A stretch of 28,129 bases of DNA from CAZNLL01 sp964573885 (GTDB lineage Bacteria > Desulfobacterota > DSM-4660 > Desulfatiglandales > Desulfatiglandaceae), in the NCBI GenBank assembly GCA_964573885.1, contig CAZNLL010000038.1, forward strand, positions 1 to 28,129, read 5' to 3'. A program made the position numbers and the translations under genes. A model generated the notes under the pieces. That model did no database searches. It was not told the DNA's origin and worked only from the letters and a program-made list of their open reading frames with translations. Positions 1 through 8,462 of the stretch are shown here, one piece after another (the first letter of the stretch is position 1; every line of letters begins with the position of its first letter).

Positions 1-985
1 TGATTCTTTCATCGATATTTTCCTTGGTGTTTTCGAACTCCAAGGGGGTGAGACGGTTCCGGTTCATGGCCTCGGCCAGCAATCGCCTGCCTGTCTTGGA
101 TCTTCCCAACGCCATATCTTCCTTGCCTCCATAGGAGGCGGCCACGGACCGGGTGGAGATTACACCCCTTTCCTGAAGAATGCGCTCCATATCGAGCCAG
201 GTGAGTTCCGGTATATTGGCACCCCATGTGGAGGATGCCACACTGCTGATGGCCACCACATCCAGTTTAAGCGCCCTTGCCGCTGCGAGGGTGGCGAGAT
301 TTAGGGCGGGAAAGGACCCTGAAAAACCCGCAGCCACAACATCCCCCTCTTTGAGGCCGGCCCTTTTGAACATCTCCACCATAACGGCCGCCCAGTTGGG
401 GTTTGCGGTGGCGTGTTTTGCGCGTAACTGTCCAAAATTACTGGTGATGGGGGATTGAGGAAGGCCGATCATCCCGGAGCCTGTGGGATCCGCTTCCGTG
501 TCGACCGGTCCGAAATGCTCGACCTTGTAAGCCTTGATGGCGTCCATCCCCTTTTTCATGGTGATGGAGGCGGCCTGCTTCTCTTCAAAGTAGGGCAATT
601 TCCGCTTGCTTTTTATGAGTTCCACCGACGACATGGCCGCAACGGCAATGACGGCGCTGACCACAAGGGCCTGGGCCCTGTTTTGTGCGGCAAGGGAGAC
701 GATGCGAAGTTGTTCTATGATATTTGCTCCGGCGGGTCTGTATATGGGGTATTCCTGACCATCCTCCATGATCATCCGGGGGAGCGCGCCGGTGGTCTTG
801 GCAAAGGTAATGATACCATGCTCACGTAATGCACCCGCGATGAGCCTTGTGACAGAAGACTTCCCCCGTGTGCCGTTCACGTGTATGCGTACAGGAATGG
901 AATTCAGATTTCCAATATGGAGGCGGTACTCAATGACAAGGAATAAGACAACCACTGCTAAGAGGAAAAAGATGGTTCCTAACAT
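1..985 (-). CDS. PgsB N-terminus fused in frame to PgsW (poly-gamma-glutamate-type system), partial
   Basis: The reading frame is open from the ATG at 985 to the left edge: 328 codons, with the C-terminus outside the window. Residues 1-20 form a hydrophobic N-terminal anchor. Residues 31-109 match the start of PgsB/CapB, the Mur-ligase-like poly-gamma-glutamate synthase, with the ATP-binding loop NGTRGKSSVTRL at 37-48 and KTTGALPRMI at 63-72. From about residue 110 the protein switches to PgsW, the PGA-system protein: a second hydrophobic segment, SVELIKSKRKLPYFEEK at 120-136, EADPTGSGMIG at 164-174 and AAGFSGSFPALN at 218-229. The Mur-ligase catalytic body of PgsB and all of PgsC are missing. 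A GGAG lies about 10 bases before the ATG. Family assignment of both halves is from memory of these families. It could be a true fusion, an internal deletion in a pgsB-pgsC-pgsW operon, or an assembly join. Confidence 0.75.
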   Translation of the reverse strand, partial: MLGTIFFLLAVVVLFLVIEYRLHIGNLNSIPVRIHVNGTRGKSSVTRLIAGALREHGIITFAKTTGALPRMIMEDGQEYPIYRPAGANIIEQLRIVSLAAQNRAQALVVSAVIAVAAMSSVELIKSKRKLPYFEEKQAASITMKKGMDAIKAYKVEHFGPVDTEADPTGSGMIGLPQSPITSNFGQLRAKHATANPNWAAVMVEMFKRAGLKEGDVVAAGFSGSFPALNLATLAAARALKLDVVAISSVASSTWGANIPELTWLDMERILQERGVISTRSVAASYGGKEDMALGRSKTGRRLLAEAMNRNRLTPLEFENTKENIDERI

Positions 986-1309
986 GCCACCCGCTCCAAA
1001 CCGAGGTGGTCCGCCCTCATGACGGGGCATGGGGAACCACCCGACCCTCTTGTCTGACACATAGTGCATTAGTCAGTTTTTCAAGGGAAAGAGCTACAAT
1101 AAGTGTGCCATGAGGCGTGGCTTTTCGAAATGGTGCGGGGGGGGGCGTGCCAACCCGGCAGAACTCAACATAAATTAAGGTAAGGGCTGATCTTTTTCCG
1201 TGTTCCCACAGGAACCGTCAGTTCCTAACTCCCCCGAAAGAAGGAATCTCCGGTTCCGCTTTTCCGATGGTACATAGGCGCAGGCGAGGTGAAAGAAGGG
1301 GGCCTCCCA
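986..1309. other. Intergenic region between galT-like gene and pgs-like gene
   Basis: This stretch of 324 bases holds no convincing gene. It contains a run of nine G at 1137-1145 and a perfect 6-bp inverted repeat (AGGAAC at 1210-1215, GTTCCT at 1221-1226) with no T-run on either side. On the minus strand a TTGAAA near 1083-1078 might be a -35 element for the downstream pgs-like gene, but no good -10 sits at the right distance. I see no other feature. Confidence 0.5.
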
Positions 1310-2332
1310 TTAAAACCCCTTTTTCAAGATCTGGTTGATCTCCTCGGGGAAGGCCATGCAAATGGTTTCGTTGTAAAGGCTCCGCAAAGACCCCACGTCC
1401 GGTGTCCCCAGCTGGTGGCTGAAATAGGTACGCGGCGAAAAGACCAGGTGAAAGCGGAAGTGATCGTCGGCCTCGGTGCCGGTGAAAAAGTTCATGTTGA
1501 AGCTGAAAATCCCTAATTTGTCGTATTCTGCCATAACCCGGATAAGACCGTCGGCCATGTCTTCAAGGTCCCGCGGGTGAAGGTCCAGGGTGCAGCGGGC
1601 GTCTTCCACCACGGCCAGCACATCGCCGGCCACGCCCATGGGGGCATAGGCCGTCATCCAGTGGGTGCGCCCGATCTTTCCCAGATAGCGCTCTTTGGAT
1701 TGTGCTTCACCGGCGGTGAGGTCCTCCCAGAAGTTGGTCCCGTGCTGTTCCGGGTAGGCCTTCGATGCCTCCAGTTCCTGGCGCATCAGGTTGGGCGCCG
1801 AGGATGAGGAGAAGATCTGCAAATGGGGGTGAATAATGGAGCCGCCCGAAGGGGGCATGTAATTCCAGTTGATGATATGATAAACGGCTTCAGGGTGCCC
1901 GGAAGCCTGGACCCGCCTGAAAAAATCCAGGGCAAGTCCGAATGCGGACGCCACGCGCTGCGGGGTGAACTCCCCCATAGGGGTATAGTGACGGGCCCCC
2001 AGGGTGGCCACCGCCCCGACGGCGTCGTAGGGGGCGATGTTGGGGAAAATGACCATGTCACCCTTTTGTAAACGGCCTTCGGGGATGAGGTCTCTGGGAA
2101 AGCAGGGCGTCACCTGGAGGACTTTTTCTCCACAAAAGGGGCACCAGGATTCGGTCCCCGCCACCAGCGCTTCTAAATCGGGTTTTTCCCACTCGAATTT
2201 CCTGAAATGGCAGATCCTGGCGGTGCGGCCCGTCAGGGGGTCGTTGCGGATTTCGGTGGGAACACGGCGCTCGGCCATGTCCTCCAGGGGGTTTAGCATG
2301 AGAGTCTCTTTTCTGATCGCCTGGAATTGCAT
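1310..2332 (-). CDS. Galactose-1-phosphate uridylyltransferase family protein (GalT/HIT superfamily)
   Basis: The 340-residue protein has the GalT fold signatures. A zinc-type WCPFC lies at 63-67. The nucleotidyltransferase motif HPHLQ is at 168-172, with His170 the expected residue that carries the nucleotidyl group. A late His pair, HFRFH, is at 291-295. Enzymes of this family move UMP (or AMP in some branches) between a sugar phosphate and a nucleotide sugar, in the Leloir pathway or in nucleotide-sugar supply. The chosen ATG at 2332 has an AGAAGGAG five bases upstream; a longer frame from 2365 lacks this. There is no galK or galE beside it, so the true sugar or nucleotide substrate cannot be fixed; ADP-glucose-type phosphorylase activity is an alternative. 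tRNA-Arg lies upstream in the same direction. Confidence 0.82.
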   Translation of the reverse strand: MQFQAIRKETLMLNPLEDMAERRVPTEIRNDPLTGRTARICHFRKFEWEKPDLEALVAGTESWCPFCGEKVLQVTPCFPRDLIPEGRLQKGDMVIFPNIAPYDAVGAVATLGARHYTPMGEFTPQRVASAFGLALDFFRRVQASGHPEAVYHIINWNYMPPSGGSIIHPHLQIFSSSSAPNLMRQELEASKAYPEQHGTNFWEDLTAGEAQSKERYLGKIGRTHWMTAYAPMGVAGDVLAVVEDARCTLDLHPRDLEDMADGLIRVMAEYDKLGIFSFNMNFFTGTEADDHFRFHLVFSPRTYFSHQLGTPDVGSLRSLYNETICMAFPEEINQILKKGF

Positions 2333-2555
2333 ATGAACTCCTTCTCTTTGCAGGTTGGGCCCCATTTTAATCAGGCTGTAGAAAGTACAGAATTCCGTGG
2401 TATCCGCTTAAAGGAGGCGGTATTTAGACCAGGATGATATCCGGAAGGCAGGTCCGGGGTCAACCAGGAAAGCCCTTTCGAGGGGGGCGGCAAGAGGGTC
2501 TGCCGGGAGTCAAAGAAGGGGCCCTGTTTTTCCCAGCGTCCCTTGAGGTTCTGAA

Positions 2556-2632
2556 TGGTGGGCGATGCGCGACTCGAACGCGCGACCTCTGGTTCCGGAG
2601 ACCAACGCTCTATCCAACTGAGCTAATCGCCC
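2556..2632 (-). tRNA. tRNA-Arg(CCG)
   Basis: The minus strand folds into a complete 77-nt cloverleaf. The acceptor is GGGCGAT/ATCGCCC with discriminator A and an encoded CCA at 2558-2556. The D-arm is GCTC/GAGC, and the anticodon loop CTCCGGA has anticodon CCG, reading the Arg codon CGG. The T-arm is GCGCG/CGCGC around TTCGAGT. No integrase or duplicated 3' end lies nearby, so nothing suggests use as an attachment site within this window. Confidence 0.97.
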
Positions 2633-2726
2633 GGTGCCTTCCTTTTTAACAGGTCCCGGGGAGGAGGTCAAGGGCCGAGACATCGGCATAAGGCCCGGGA
2701 GCGGATAGGATAGAAACCTAAAAATC

Positions 2727-2755
2727 TTGACAATATGAAAGGGTTGTGTTATCAC
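2727..2755 (+). promoter_or_regulatory. Sigma-70-type promoter for the acidic protein gene
   Basis: A perfect -35 TTGACA lies at 2727-2732. It is followed by a 17-base spacer and the -10 TATCAC at 2750-2755 (4 of 6 matches). The predicted start near 2762 gives a leader of about 50 bases to the ATG at 2812. Confidence 0.65.
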
Positions 2756-2811
2756 CCAAACCGAAATTTCGGCCTTGCAAGACAATCCAAACTCTTCGGT
2801 GGGGTGCCCTT

Positions 2812-3672
2812 ATGAACGAAAAGGATGAAATCCTGGAACAAGGCAAGGAGAGCGAGGAAGATCTCCTCGATTTTGAGTTTGACGATCTCTCAGGAGACGA
2901 TTTCCAAGAGGGGGAGAGCGAGGGCACCTCGGACGAGGAAATTCTGGAACTGGTTGATATCGTCGAAAAGGGGGAGGCGGCAGGGGCCTCTGAATCAGAT
3001 GAGATCGCCCAGTTGCTGGATGAAGAAGAGATATTCCAGGAGGAGACGACCACTGAGCAAGGCGCAGAGTCGGAATTCGAGCTGGATGAAGTGGCTGAAC
3101 CCGCAGAGGATGAGGGCTCCGGAGAGATTGAATTAGACCTTGATTCAAGCTTTGAGGAGCTGGAGACCAAGGAGGAAGAAGAGGAAGTGTTCCTGGATAC
3201 CGGGGAGATGGAAAAGGCTGCTGTGGTGGATGAGGGCGCCAAGGAGCAGGCCGGGGAGGAAGAGGTTTCCTTTGAGGGTTTTGAATCGGAGGAGAAGGAA
3301 GGGCCTGAGCTGGAATTCATGGAGGGCGAACTGGACACCATCATAGAGGGTTTGGAAACAGGGACGCCCGCCCAGCCGGAGCCTGAGTTTGAATCACCCG
3401 CGGAGCAAGCAGTGGGTGAAGAAGAACCACCCGAGATCCCGTCGGAGGATTTCAGCGGGGTACCGCCCGCCATAGAAGAAGAGAGTGCCATGCCCGTAAC
3501 CGGTGAGGGTTTGGCGGGACTGTCCGAAGAAAGGCTTGAGAGCATCATCACCAGGGTGGTGGAGGACGTGGTTGAAAGAGTGGCCAGGGAAACCATGACC
3601 ACGGTCGCCGAGAGGGTGATTACAGAGGCCATAGATTCGCTCAGGGAGAGCCTTGACGTCCCCTCCGAGTAG
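2812..3672 (+). CDS. Highly acidic protein with FrzS-like amphipathic C-terminal helix
   Basis: The 286-residue protein starts at the ATG at 2812. Residues 1 to about 230 are dominated by Glu and Asp with almost no hydrophobic core, which points to a disordered, negatively charged chain. The last 50 residues change character to a regular amphipathic helix (LSEERLESIITRVVEDVVER, then VAERVITEAIDSLRESL). This resembles the C-terminal tails of deltaproteobacterial response regulators such as FrzS, where such helices serve oligomerisation or localisation. No receiver, PilZ or enzymatic domain is present. The gene has its own promoter and terminator, so it is a single-gene unit before valS. The start rests on the acidic MNEKDEILEQ onset; the Shine-Dalgarno is weak. 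Function is unknown. Confidence 0.8.
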   Translation: MNEKDEILEQGKESEEDLLDFEFDDLSGDDFQEGESEGTSDEEILELVDIVEKGEAAGASESDEIAQLLDEEEIFQEETTTEQGAESEFELDEVAEPAEDEGSGEIELDLDSSFEELETKEEEEEVFLDTGEMEKAAVVDEGAKEQAGEEEVSFEGFESEEKEGPELEFMEGELDTIIEGLETGTPAQPEPEFESPAEQAVGEEEPPEIPSEDFSGVPPAIEEESAMPVTGEGLAGLSEERLESIITRVVEDVVERVARETMTTVAERVITEAIDSLRESLDVPSE

Positions 3673-3723
3673 AGGGCAGGGTATAGAAGAACGCGCCATT
3701 TCAAGGAATCCGGATTGCCCCAG

Positions 3724-3759
3724 GGGGTTGTGAGTTGTACAACCCCTTTTTTGGTTTTT
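3724..3759 (+). terminator. Rho-independent terminator
   Basis: A perfect 8-bp stem (GGGGTTGT at 3724-3731, ACAACCCC at 3739-3746) with a 7-base loop is followed at once by TTTTTTGGTTTTT. It closes the unit of the acidic protein gene and separates it from valS. Confidence 0.93.
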
Positions 3760-3799
3760 CCCCCGACCAGGCCCGGCCGGATGGTGGAAAGGGACTTTA

Positions 3800-3828
3800 T
3801 TGAAACAGGAATTATCGGTCTGGAAAAT
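3800..3828 (+). promoter_or_regulatory. Possible valS promoter
   Basis: TTGAAA at 3800-3805 is followed by 17 bases and GAAAAT at 3823-3828. Because a strong terminator lies just upstream, valS needs its own promoter here. The -10 is poor and the leader would be only about 15-20 bases, so the exact position is uncertain. Confidence 0.3.
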
Positions 3829-3850
3829 ATTTTTAAGGAGTGGTTGATAG

Positions 3851-6502
3851 ATGGGAACGACGCTCATGGCAAAGGGCTATGAAGCCGGCGAAGTAGAGCA
3901 TAAGCTTTACCAGTACTGGGAGGACAATCAACTCTTCAGGGCGGATGCCTGTTCCGACAAGCCCCCCTTTAGCATTGTTATTCCTCCCCCCAATGTGACG
4001 GGAACCCTTCACATGGGGCATGCCCTGAATAACACCCTTCAGGACATCCTTTGCAGGTATAAACGGATGAAGGGTTACAATGTTCTCTGGCAGCCCGGTA
4101 CGGATCACGCCGGCATTGCCACCCAGAACGTGGTGGAAAAGGACCTGGCCTCCAAGGGCACGGACCGTCATGCCGTGGGACGCGAAAAATTTGTGGAACT
4201 GGTCTGGGAGTGGCGGAGGAAGTACGGGGGCCTCATCATTAATCAGCTCAAGCGGCTGGGGTGTTCCTGCGACTGGAGCCGGGAACGCTTTACCATGGAC
4301 GAAGGCCTTTCCAGGGCCGTACGGGAGGTCTTTGTCAGGCTTTACGAAGAAGGGCTCATATACCAGGGAGACTACATTATCAACTGGTGCCCCAGGTGCC
4401 ACACGGCCCTGGCCGACCTGGAAGTGGAGCACCATGATACGGACAGTTTTTTCTATTATATCCGGTACCCTTTTGAGAGCCGGGACGGGTATCTCATCGT
4501 GGCCACAACCCGGCCTGAAACCCTGCTGGGGGATACGGCCGTGGCGGTCAACCCGGAAGACGGCCGCTACAAGGACCTTTCCGGGGAAAACGTGCTTTTG
4601 CCCATCCTCAACAAGCCCATTCCGGTTATTTTTGATCCCTATGTGGATACAGAGTTCGGTACAGGGGCCCTCAAGATTACCCCGGCCCACGATCCCAACG
4701 ACTTTGAAATCGGTAACGTGCACAACCTTGAGAGGATCCGGGTCATTGATCAGGAAGGACGGATGAATGAACTGGCCGGCCCCTATGAAGGCCTGGACCG
4801 GTTCGAATGCCGGGACAAGATCCTGGAGGATTTGAAGGAGGCGGGGCTGCTCGAAAAGGTGGAGTCCTACCAGCACGCGGTGGGGCACTGCTACCGGTGT
4901 AAGACCATGATCGAACCCCTCCTCTCCAAACAGTGGTTTGTAAAGGTGGCCTCCCTTGCCCGGGATGCGGCGGAGGCGGTCAAGAGGGGGGATACCCGTA
5001 TACACCCCACCAATTGGGAAGGGGTCTACTTTGAGTGGATGAACAATATCAGGGACTGGTGTGTCTCCAGGCAAATCTGGTGGGGACACCGCATCCCTGC
5101 GTGGTATTGCGATGCCTGCGGGGAGGTCCACGTGGCCAGGGAGGCCCCGGACAAATGCCGGGCCTGCGGCTCCGGTACCCTGGTCCAGGAGACGGATGTG
5201 CTGGACACGTGGTTCAGCTCGGCCCTCTGGCCCTTTTCCACCATCGGCTGGCCCGACGAGACGGAGGAGCTCAAGACCTTCTATCCCACCTCGGTTCTGG
5301 TGACCGGTTTTGACATCCTCTTCTTCTGGGTGGCCAGGATGATGATGATGGGAATCCATTTCCGGGGGGATGTCCCCTTCAGGGATGTTTATATCCATGC
5401 CCTGGTCCGGGATGCGGAAGGCAAGAAGATGAGTAAGTCCAAGGGCAATGTCATTGATCCCCTGGAAGTGATGGATGAGTTCGGTACGGACGCCTTCCGG
5501 TTCACCCTGGCGGCCCTGGCCGCCCAGGGCAGGGACATCAAGCTCTCGGAGGAAAGGATCCAGGGCTACCGCCATTTTGTGAACAAGGTGTGGAATGCGG
5601 GAAGGTTCGTACTGATGAACCTGGCCGAGGATTCGGGGGACCGGGCCGGGGACAAGGCCTGCTCCCTGGGGGAACGCTGGATTTTGACACGCCTCAACCA
5701 GGTCTGTGACGCCGTGGGAACGGCCATAGAGGAATACCGTTTTAACGACGCCGCCGGTCTGTGCTATCAATTCGTATGGCATGAGCTCTGCGACTGGTAC
5801 CTGGAGATGGCCAAGGAGGCCCTTTACGGGGAGGATACCGCCTTCAAGGCCTCCACCCGGAGGGTCTTGAAGAAAGTATTTCCCGCGGCCTTGAAGCTCC
5901 TCCACCCCTTTATGCCCTTTGTGACGGAGGAGATATGGCGGAATCTGCCCTGGACCGAGGGCAGTATTATGGTCGCCCCTTTTCCCGGGCCCGGGGATTT
6001 TGAAAAGGACGAAAAGGCCCTCACCGAAATGGAGCTCGTCATGGGGGTGATCAGCGGGATCCGAAACGTCCGGGGGGAGATGAACATCCCTCCCTCCAAG
6101 AAGGTCCAGGTGGTGATTGATGTGCCGGATGAAGCAGAGGCCGAAATCCTGAGACGCAATCTGGCCTATATCTCCACCCTGGCCAAGGTGGAGGAGACCA
6201 CCATCGCATCGGGAGTGACCAAACCGGAGGCCTCGGCCACGGCCGTCTCCGGCCGGAACCAGGCCCATGTCCTTCTCAAGGGGCTCATCAACTTTGAGGA
6301 GGAAAAGGCGAGGCTCAGAAAGGGAATCCAGAAGCTCGAAAAGGATATCGGCTCTTTTGATAAAAAGCTTGCCAACAGGGGATTCCTTGAAAAGGCCCCC
6401 CCTGAAGTGGTGGCCGAAGTAAGGGAGAAGAAGGAAAAGGTTTCCCTGGAGTTGGATAAGCTCAAGCAAAACCTGTCATTTTTCGAGGCCATCCATGTTT
6501 GA
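3851..6502 (+). CDS. valS: Valyl-tRNA synthetase
   Basis: This full-length 883-residue class I aminoacyl-tRNA synthetase charges tRNA-Val with valine in the cytoplasm. The signature PPPNVTGTLHMGH ends in HMGH at 54-57 (the HIGH motif) and KMSKS is at 526-530. The editing domain region contains ATTRPETLLGDTAVAVNP. Cysteine pairs in the middle (WCPRC, HCYRC, CDACGE and CRACGS) fit zinc-binding knuckles. The C-terminal 65 residues form the charged coiled coil typical of ValRS. The ATG at 3851 has AAGGAG ten bases upstream; an in-frame ATG at 3866 has no such site. Its last 8 bases overlap nadC, so the two are co-transcribed. Confidence 0.98.
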   Translation: MGTTLMAKGYEAGEVEHKLYQYWEDNQLFRADACSDKPPFSIVIPPPNVTGTLHMGHALNNTLQDILCRYKRMKGYNVLWQPGTDHAGIATQNVVEKDLASKGTDRHAVGREKFVELVWEWRRKYGGLIINQLKRLGCSCDWSRERFTMDEGLSRAVREVFVRLYEEGLIYQGDYIINWCPRCHTALADLEVEHHDTDSFFYYIRYPFESRDGYLIVATTRPETLLGDTAVAVNPEDGRYKDLSGENVLLPILNKPIPVIFDPYVDTEFGTGALKITPAHDPNDFEIGNVHNLERIRVIDQEGRMNELAGPYEGLDRFECRDKILEDLKEAGLLEKVESYQHAVGHCYRCKTMIEPLLSKQWFVKVASLARDAAEAVKRGDTRIHPTNWEGVYFEWMNNIRDWCVSRQIWWGHRIPAWYCDACGEVHVAREAPDKCRACGSGTLVQETDVLDTWFSSALWPFSTIGWPDETEELKTFYPTSVLVTGFDILFFWVARMMMMGIHFRGDVPFRDVYIHALVRDAEGKKMSKSKGNVIDPLEVMDEFGTDAFRFTLAALAAQGRDIKLSEERIQGYRHFVNKVWNAGRFVLMNLAEDSGDRAGDKACSLGERWILTRLNQVCDAVGTAIEEYRFNDAAGLCYQFVWHELCDWYLEMAKEALYGEDTAFKASTRRVLKKVFPAALKLLHPFMPFVTEEIWRNLPWTEGSIMVAPFPGPGDFEKDEKALTEMELVMGVISGIRNVRGEMNIPPSKKVQVVIDVPDEAEAEILRRNLAYISTLAKVEETTIASGVTKPEASATAVSGRNQAHVLLKGLINFEEEKARLRKGIQKLEKDIGSFDKKLANRGFLEKAPPEVVAEVREKKEKVSLELDKLKQNLSFFEAIHV

Positions 6503-7355
6503 AGATCACCCCGAGGTGGAGCGGGCCATCCGCTCCGCCCTTGAAGAAGATCTGGGCCAGGGGGATGTGACCACCGGGGCCGTTGTGGACCCGGTGGCCC
6601 GGGGCGAGGCGTCCCTGGTGACCAGGGCCCGGGTGGTGCTGGCCGGCCTGCCGGTCTTTGAACGGGTTTTCACCGAACTGAGCCGGGACATCCTCTTTGA
6701 GGCCTTTTACGGGGAGGGGGAATGGATTCCGGAGGGGTCCCGGGTATGCACCCTGAAAGGTCCCCTGGGGCCCATCCTCAAGGGGGAGCGCACGGCCCTC
6801 AATTTCCTGCAACGAATGAGCGGCATCGCCACCCTCACCAGAAAGTATGTGGAAAAAGCGGGCGGTACCCGGGCGCGGATCCTGGATACCAGGAAGACGG
6901 CCCCGGGGCTCAGATGGTTTGACAAGCGGGCCGTCCGCATCGGGGGGGGCTGGAACCACCGCTTCGGCCTCTCAGACGGCATCTTGATCAAAGACAACCA
7001 TATTGCGGCGGCGGGCTCCATTGCAAGGGCCGTGGGCCTGGCCCGGGACAAGGCCCCCCATACGCTGGGGGTGGAGGTGGAGGTGGAAACCCTGGCCGGG
7101 GTGGAAGAGGCCCTGAAGGCGGGGGCGGATATCATTTTGCTGGATAACATGGACCCGGCGCGGATGGCCCGGGCGGTGGAACTGGTCCAAGGCCGGGCCA
7201 AACTGGAGGCCTCGGGGGGGATCACCCTGGAGACTGTCCAGGAGATTGCCCATACGGGCGTTGATTTTATCTCTGTGGGGGCCCTGACCCACTCCCCCCG
7301 GGCGGCTGATTTCAGCCTGGAGATCGCCCCCCGGCCCGGCGCGGATGAGGCATGA
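6495..7355 (+). CDS. nadC: Nicotinate-nucleotide pyrophosphorylase (carboxylating)
   Basis: This 286-residue quinolinate phosphoribosyltransferase converts quinolinate and PRPP to nicotinate mononucleotide, CO2 and pyrophosphate in de novo NAD synthesis. Visible family motifs are EEDLGQGDVTT near 17-27, GERTALNFLQRMSGIAT at 97-113, DTRKTAPG at 131-138, the His-Arg pair at 155-156, KDNH at 166-169, EVEVETL in the barrel and EASGGI near the phosphate-binding end. Length matches the family. The start overlaps the end of valS by 8 bases, indicating translational coupling. No nadA or nadB is in the window. The stop lies 13 bases from the stop of the convergent speE gene. Confidence 0.97.
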   Translation: MFEDHPEVERAIRSALEEDLGQGDVTTGAVVDPVARGEASLVTRARVVLAGLPVFERVFTELSRDILFEAFYGEGEWIPEGSRVCTLKGPLGPILKGERTALNFLQRMSGIATLTRKYVEKAGGTRARILDTRKTAPGLRWFDKRAVRIGGGWNHRFGLSDGILIKDNHIAAAGSIARAVGLARDKAPHTLGVEVEVETLAGVEEALKAGADIILLDNMDPARMARAVELVQGRAKLEASGGITLETVQEIAHTGVDFISVGALTHSPRAADFSLEIAPRPGADEA

Positions 7356-7368
7356 GCTTCCTGGAGAT

Positions 7369-8286
7369 TTATGTCCCGGATGGGGCCTCGGGGTCCACGA
7401 GTGCGGCCCCGAACCGGGGCAGGGTGAAAGCGGCCCGGTGGAGGGCCGGGGTGTAGTACCTGAGACCCTTCAGGGATGCAGCCCGTTCCCGGGAGGGGCC
7501 CTTGAGGGGATTGCAGGCAAGAGAACAGAAAAAGAAGCCGATAATACCGCTCGGGTAAGTGGGGACCATGGTATAGTAATAGTGGAGTTCGGGAAATAAC
7601 TCGCGGGCGAAGGAGAAGACCCCCCGGATGACATCGGGATGGAAATAGATGGATTCGCACTGGGTTACGGCAATGCCCTTTTCCCTGAGGGCCTTTTTCA
7701 TGTCTTCGTAAAAAGGCCTTTGAAAGAGAATCTGGCCGGGCCCCACGGGGTCTGTAGAGTCCACAATAATAATGTCATAGGCCTCGGCGTGCTCGGCCAC
7801 AAACCGGGCGCCGTCCCGATAGAGGATCTCCACCTTTGGGTCATCAAAGGAAGAGGCGAGAGAGGGCAGGAACCGGCGGCAGGATTTCACCACTTCTTCG
7901 TCGATCTCACAGACCTGTACCTGCTCCACTTCCGGGTGCTTAAGGACCTCGCGTACCGTGCCCCCGTCCCCACCACCGATGACCAGGACCTTTGCAGGGC
8001 TTGGATGGACCAGGAGGGGGACGTGGACGATCATTTCATGATAGGCGAATTCGTCGAATTCGGTGAGCATGGTGATTTCGTCCAGGACAAGCATCCTGCC
8101 CAATGCCTCGGTCTCAAAGACGGCGATCTCCTGGCACCGGGAGCGGTAGTGACAGAGGACGTCTTTGATTTTGATGCTGGTCCTGCACCCGTGGGCCAAT
8201 TCCACGCTGTCGTGAAACCAAAGATCCACGCTTGCGTTTTTTGAGGGATCGAACCGGGCAAGGCCGATTTTTTCTTGTTCACTCAT
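7369..8286 (-). CDS. speE: Spermidine synthase (polyamine aminopropyltransferase)
   Basis: The 305-residue protein transfers an aminopropyl group from decarboxylated S-adenosylmethionine to putrescine or a related amine. It has the decarboxylated-SAM site VLVIGGGDGGTVREVLKH at 100-117, the acidic CEIDEEVV at 126-133 and YRDGARFV at 156-163. The active-site loop DSTDPVGPGQILF follows at 176-188, and an N-terminal beta domain contains LVLDEITMLTEFDEFAYHEM. The ATG at 8286 is preferred over an upstream in-frame start at 8358 because the predicted promoter's -10 overlaps that upstream codon. The Shine-Dalgarno is weak (GGTGG, 7 bases away). No speD or arginine decarboxylase is nearby. The exact amine acceptor cannot be read from sequence alone. 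Confidence 0.94.
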   Translation of the reverse strand: MSEQEKIGLARFDPSKNASVDLWFHDSVELAHGCRTSIKIKDVLCHYRSRCQEIAVFETEALGRMLVLDEITMLTEFDEFAYHEMIVHVPLLVHPSPAKVLVIGGGDGGTVREVLKHPEVEQVQVCEIDEEVVKSCRRFLPSLASSFDDPKVEILYRDGARFVAEHAEAYDIIIVDSTDPVGPGQILFQRPFYEDMKKALREKGIAVTQCESIYFHPDVIRGVFSFARELFPELHYYYTMVPTYPSGIIGFFFCSLACNPLKGPSRERAASLKGLRYYTPALHRAAFTLPRFGAALVDPEAPSGT

Positions 8287-8356
8287 GGGGGGACCACCGG
8301 GATGCTTGTGCTGAGAGCCCGGGCCCCGGAAAAAATCAGGGCCTGGAGCTGGAGGC

Positions 8357-8385
8357 ACTATAGGAAAAGTTTACTACGGGGTCAA
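8357..8385 (-). promoter_or_regulatory. Sigma-70-type promoter for speE
   Basis: On the minus strand the -35 TTGACC (8385-8380), a 17-base spacer and the -10 TATAGT (8362-8357) form a near-consensus promoter. The expected start near 8350 leaves about 65 bases of leader before the speE ATG. Confidence 0.75.
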
Positions 8386-8462
8386 CTTTAAACAACGGGC
8401 ACGGGAGCCGTGAAAAGGGCTCGATCCCCGGCCGGAGAAGGGCCGGGAGGAAGGACACAGCC

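Noticed and set aside
1205..1230. AGGAAC/GTTCCT hairpin as a galT terminator
   Set aside because: The stem is only 6 bp, it is about 85 bases past the stop, and no T-run follows on the minus strand.
2556..2632. tRNA-Arg as an integration site for a genomic island
   Set aside because: No integrase, no repeated tRNA 3' end and only ordinary chromosomal genes on both sides.
3833..6469. Long open frame on the minus strand opposite valS
   Set aside because: It is the antisense shadow of a certain valS gene; its translation is rich in Gly, Pro and His and has no family motifs.
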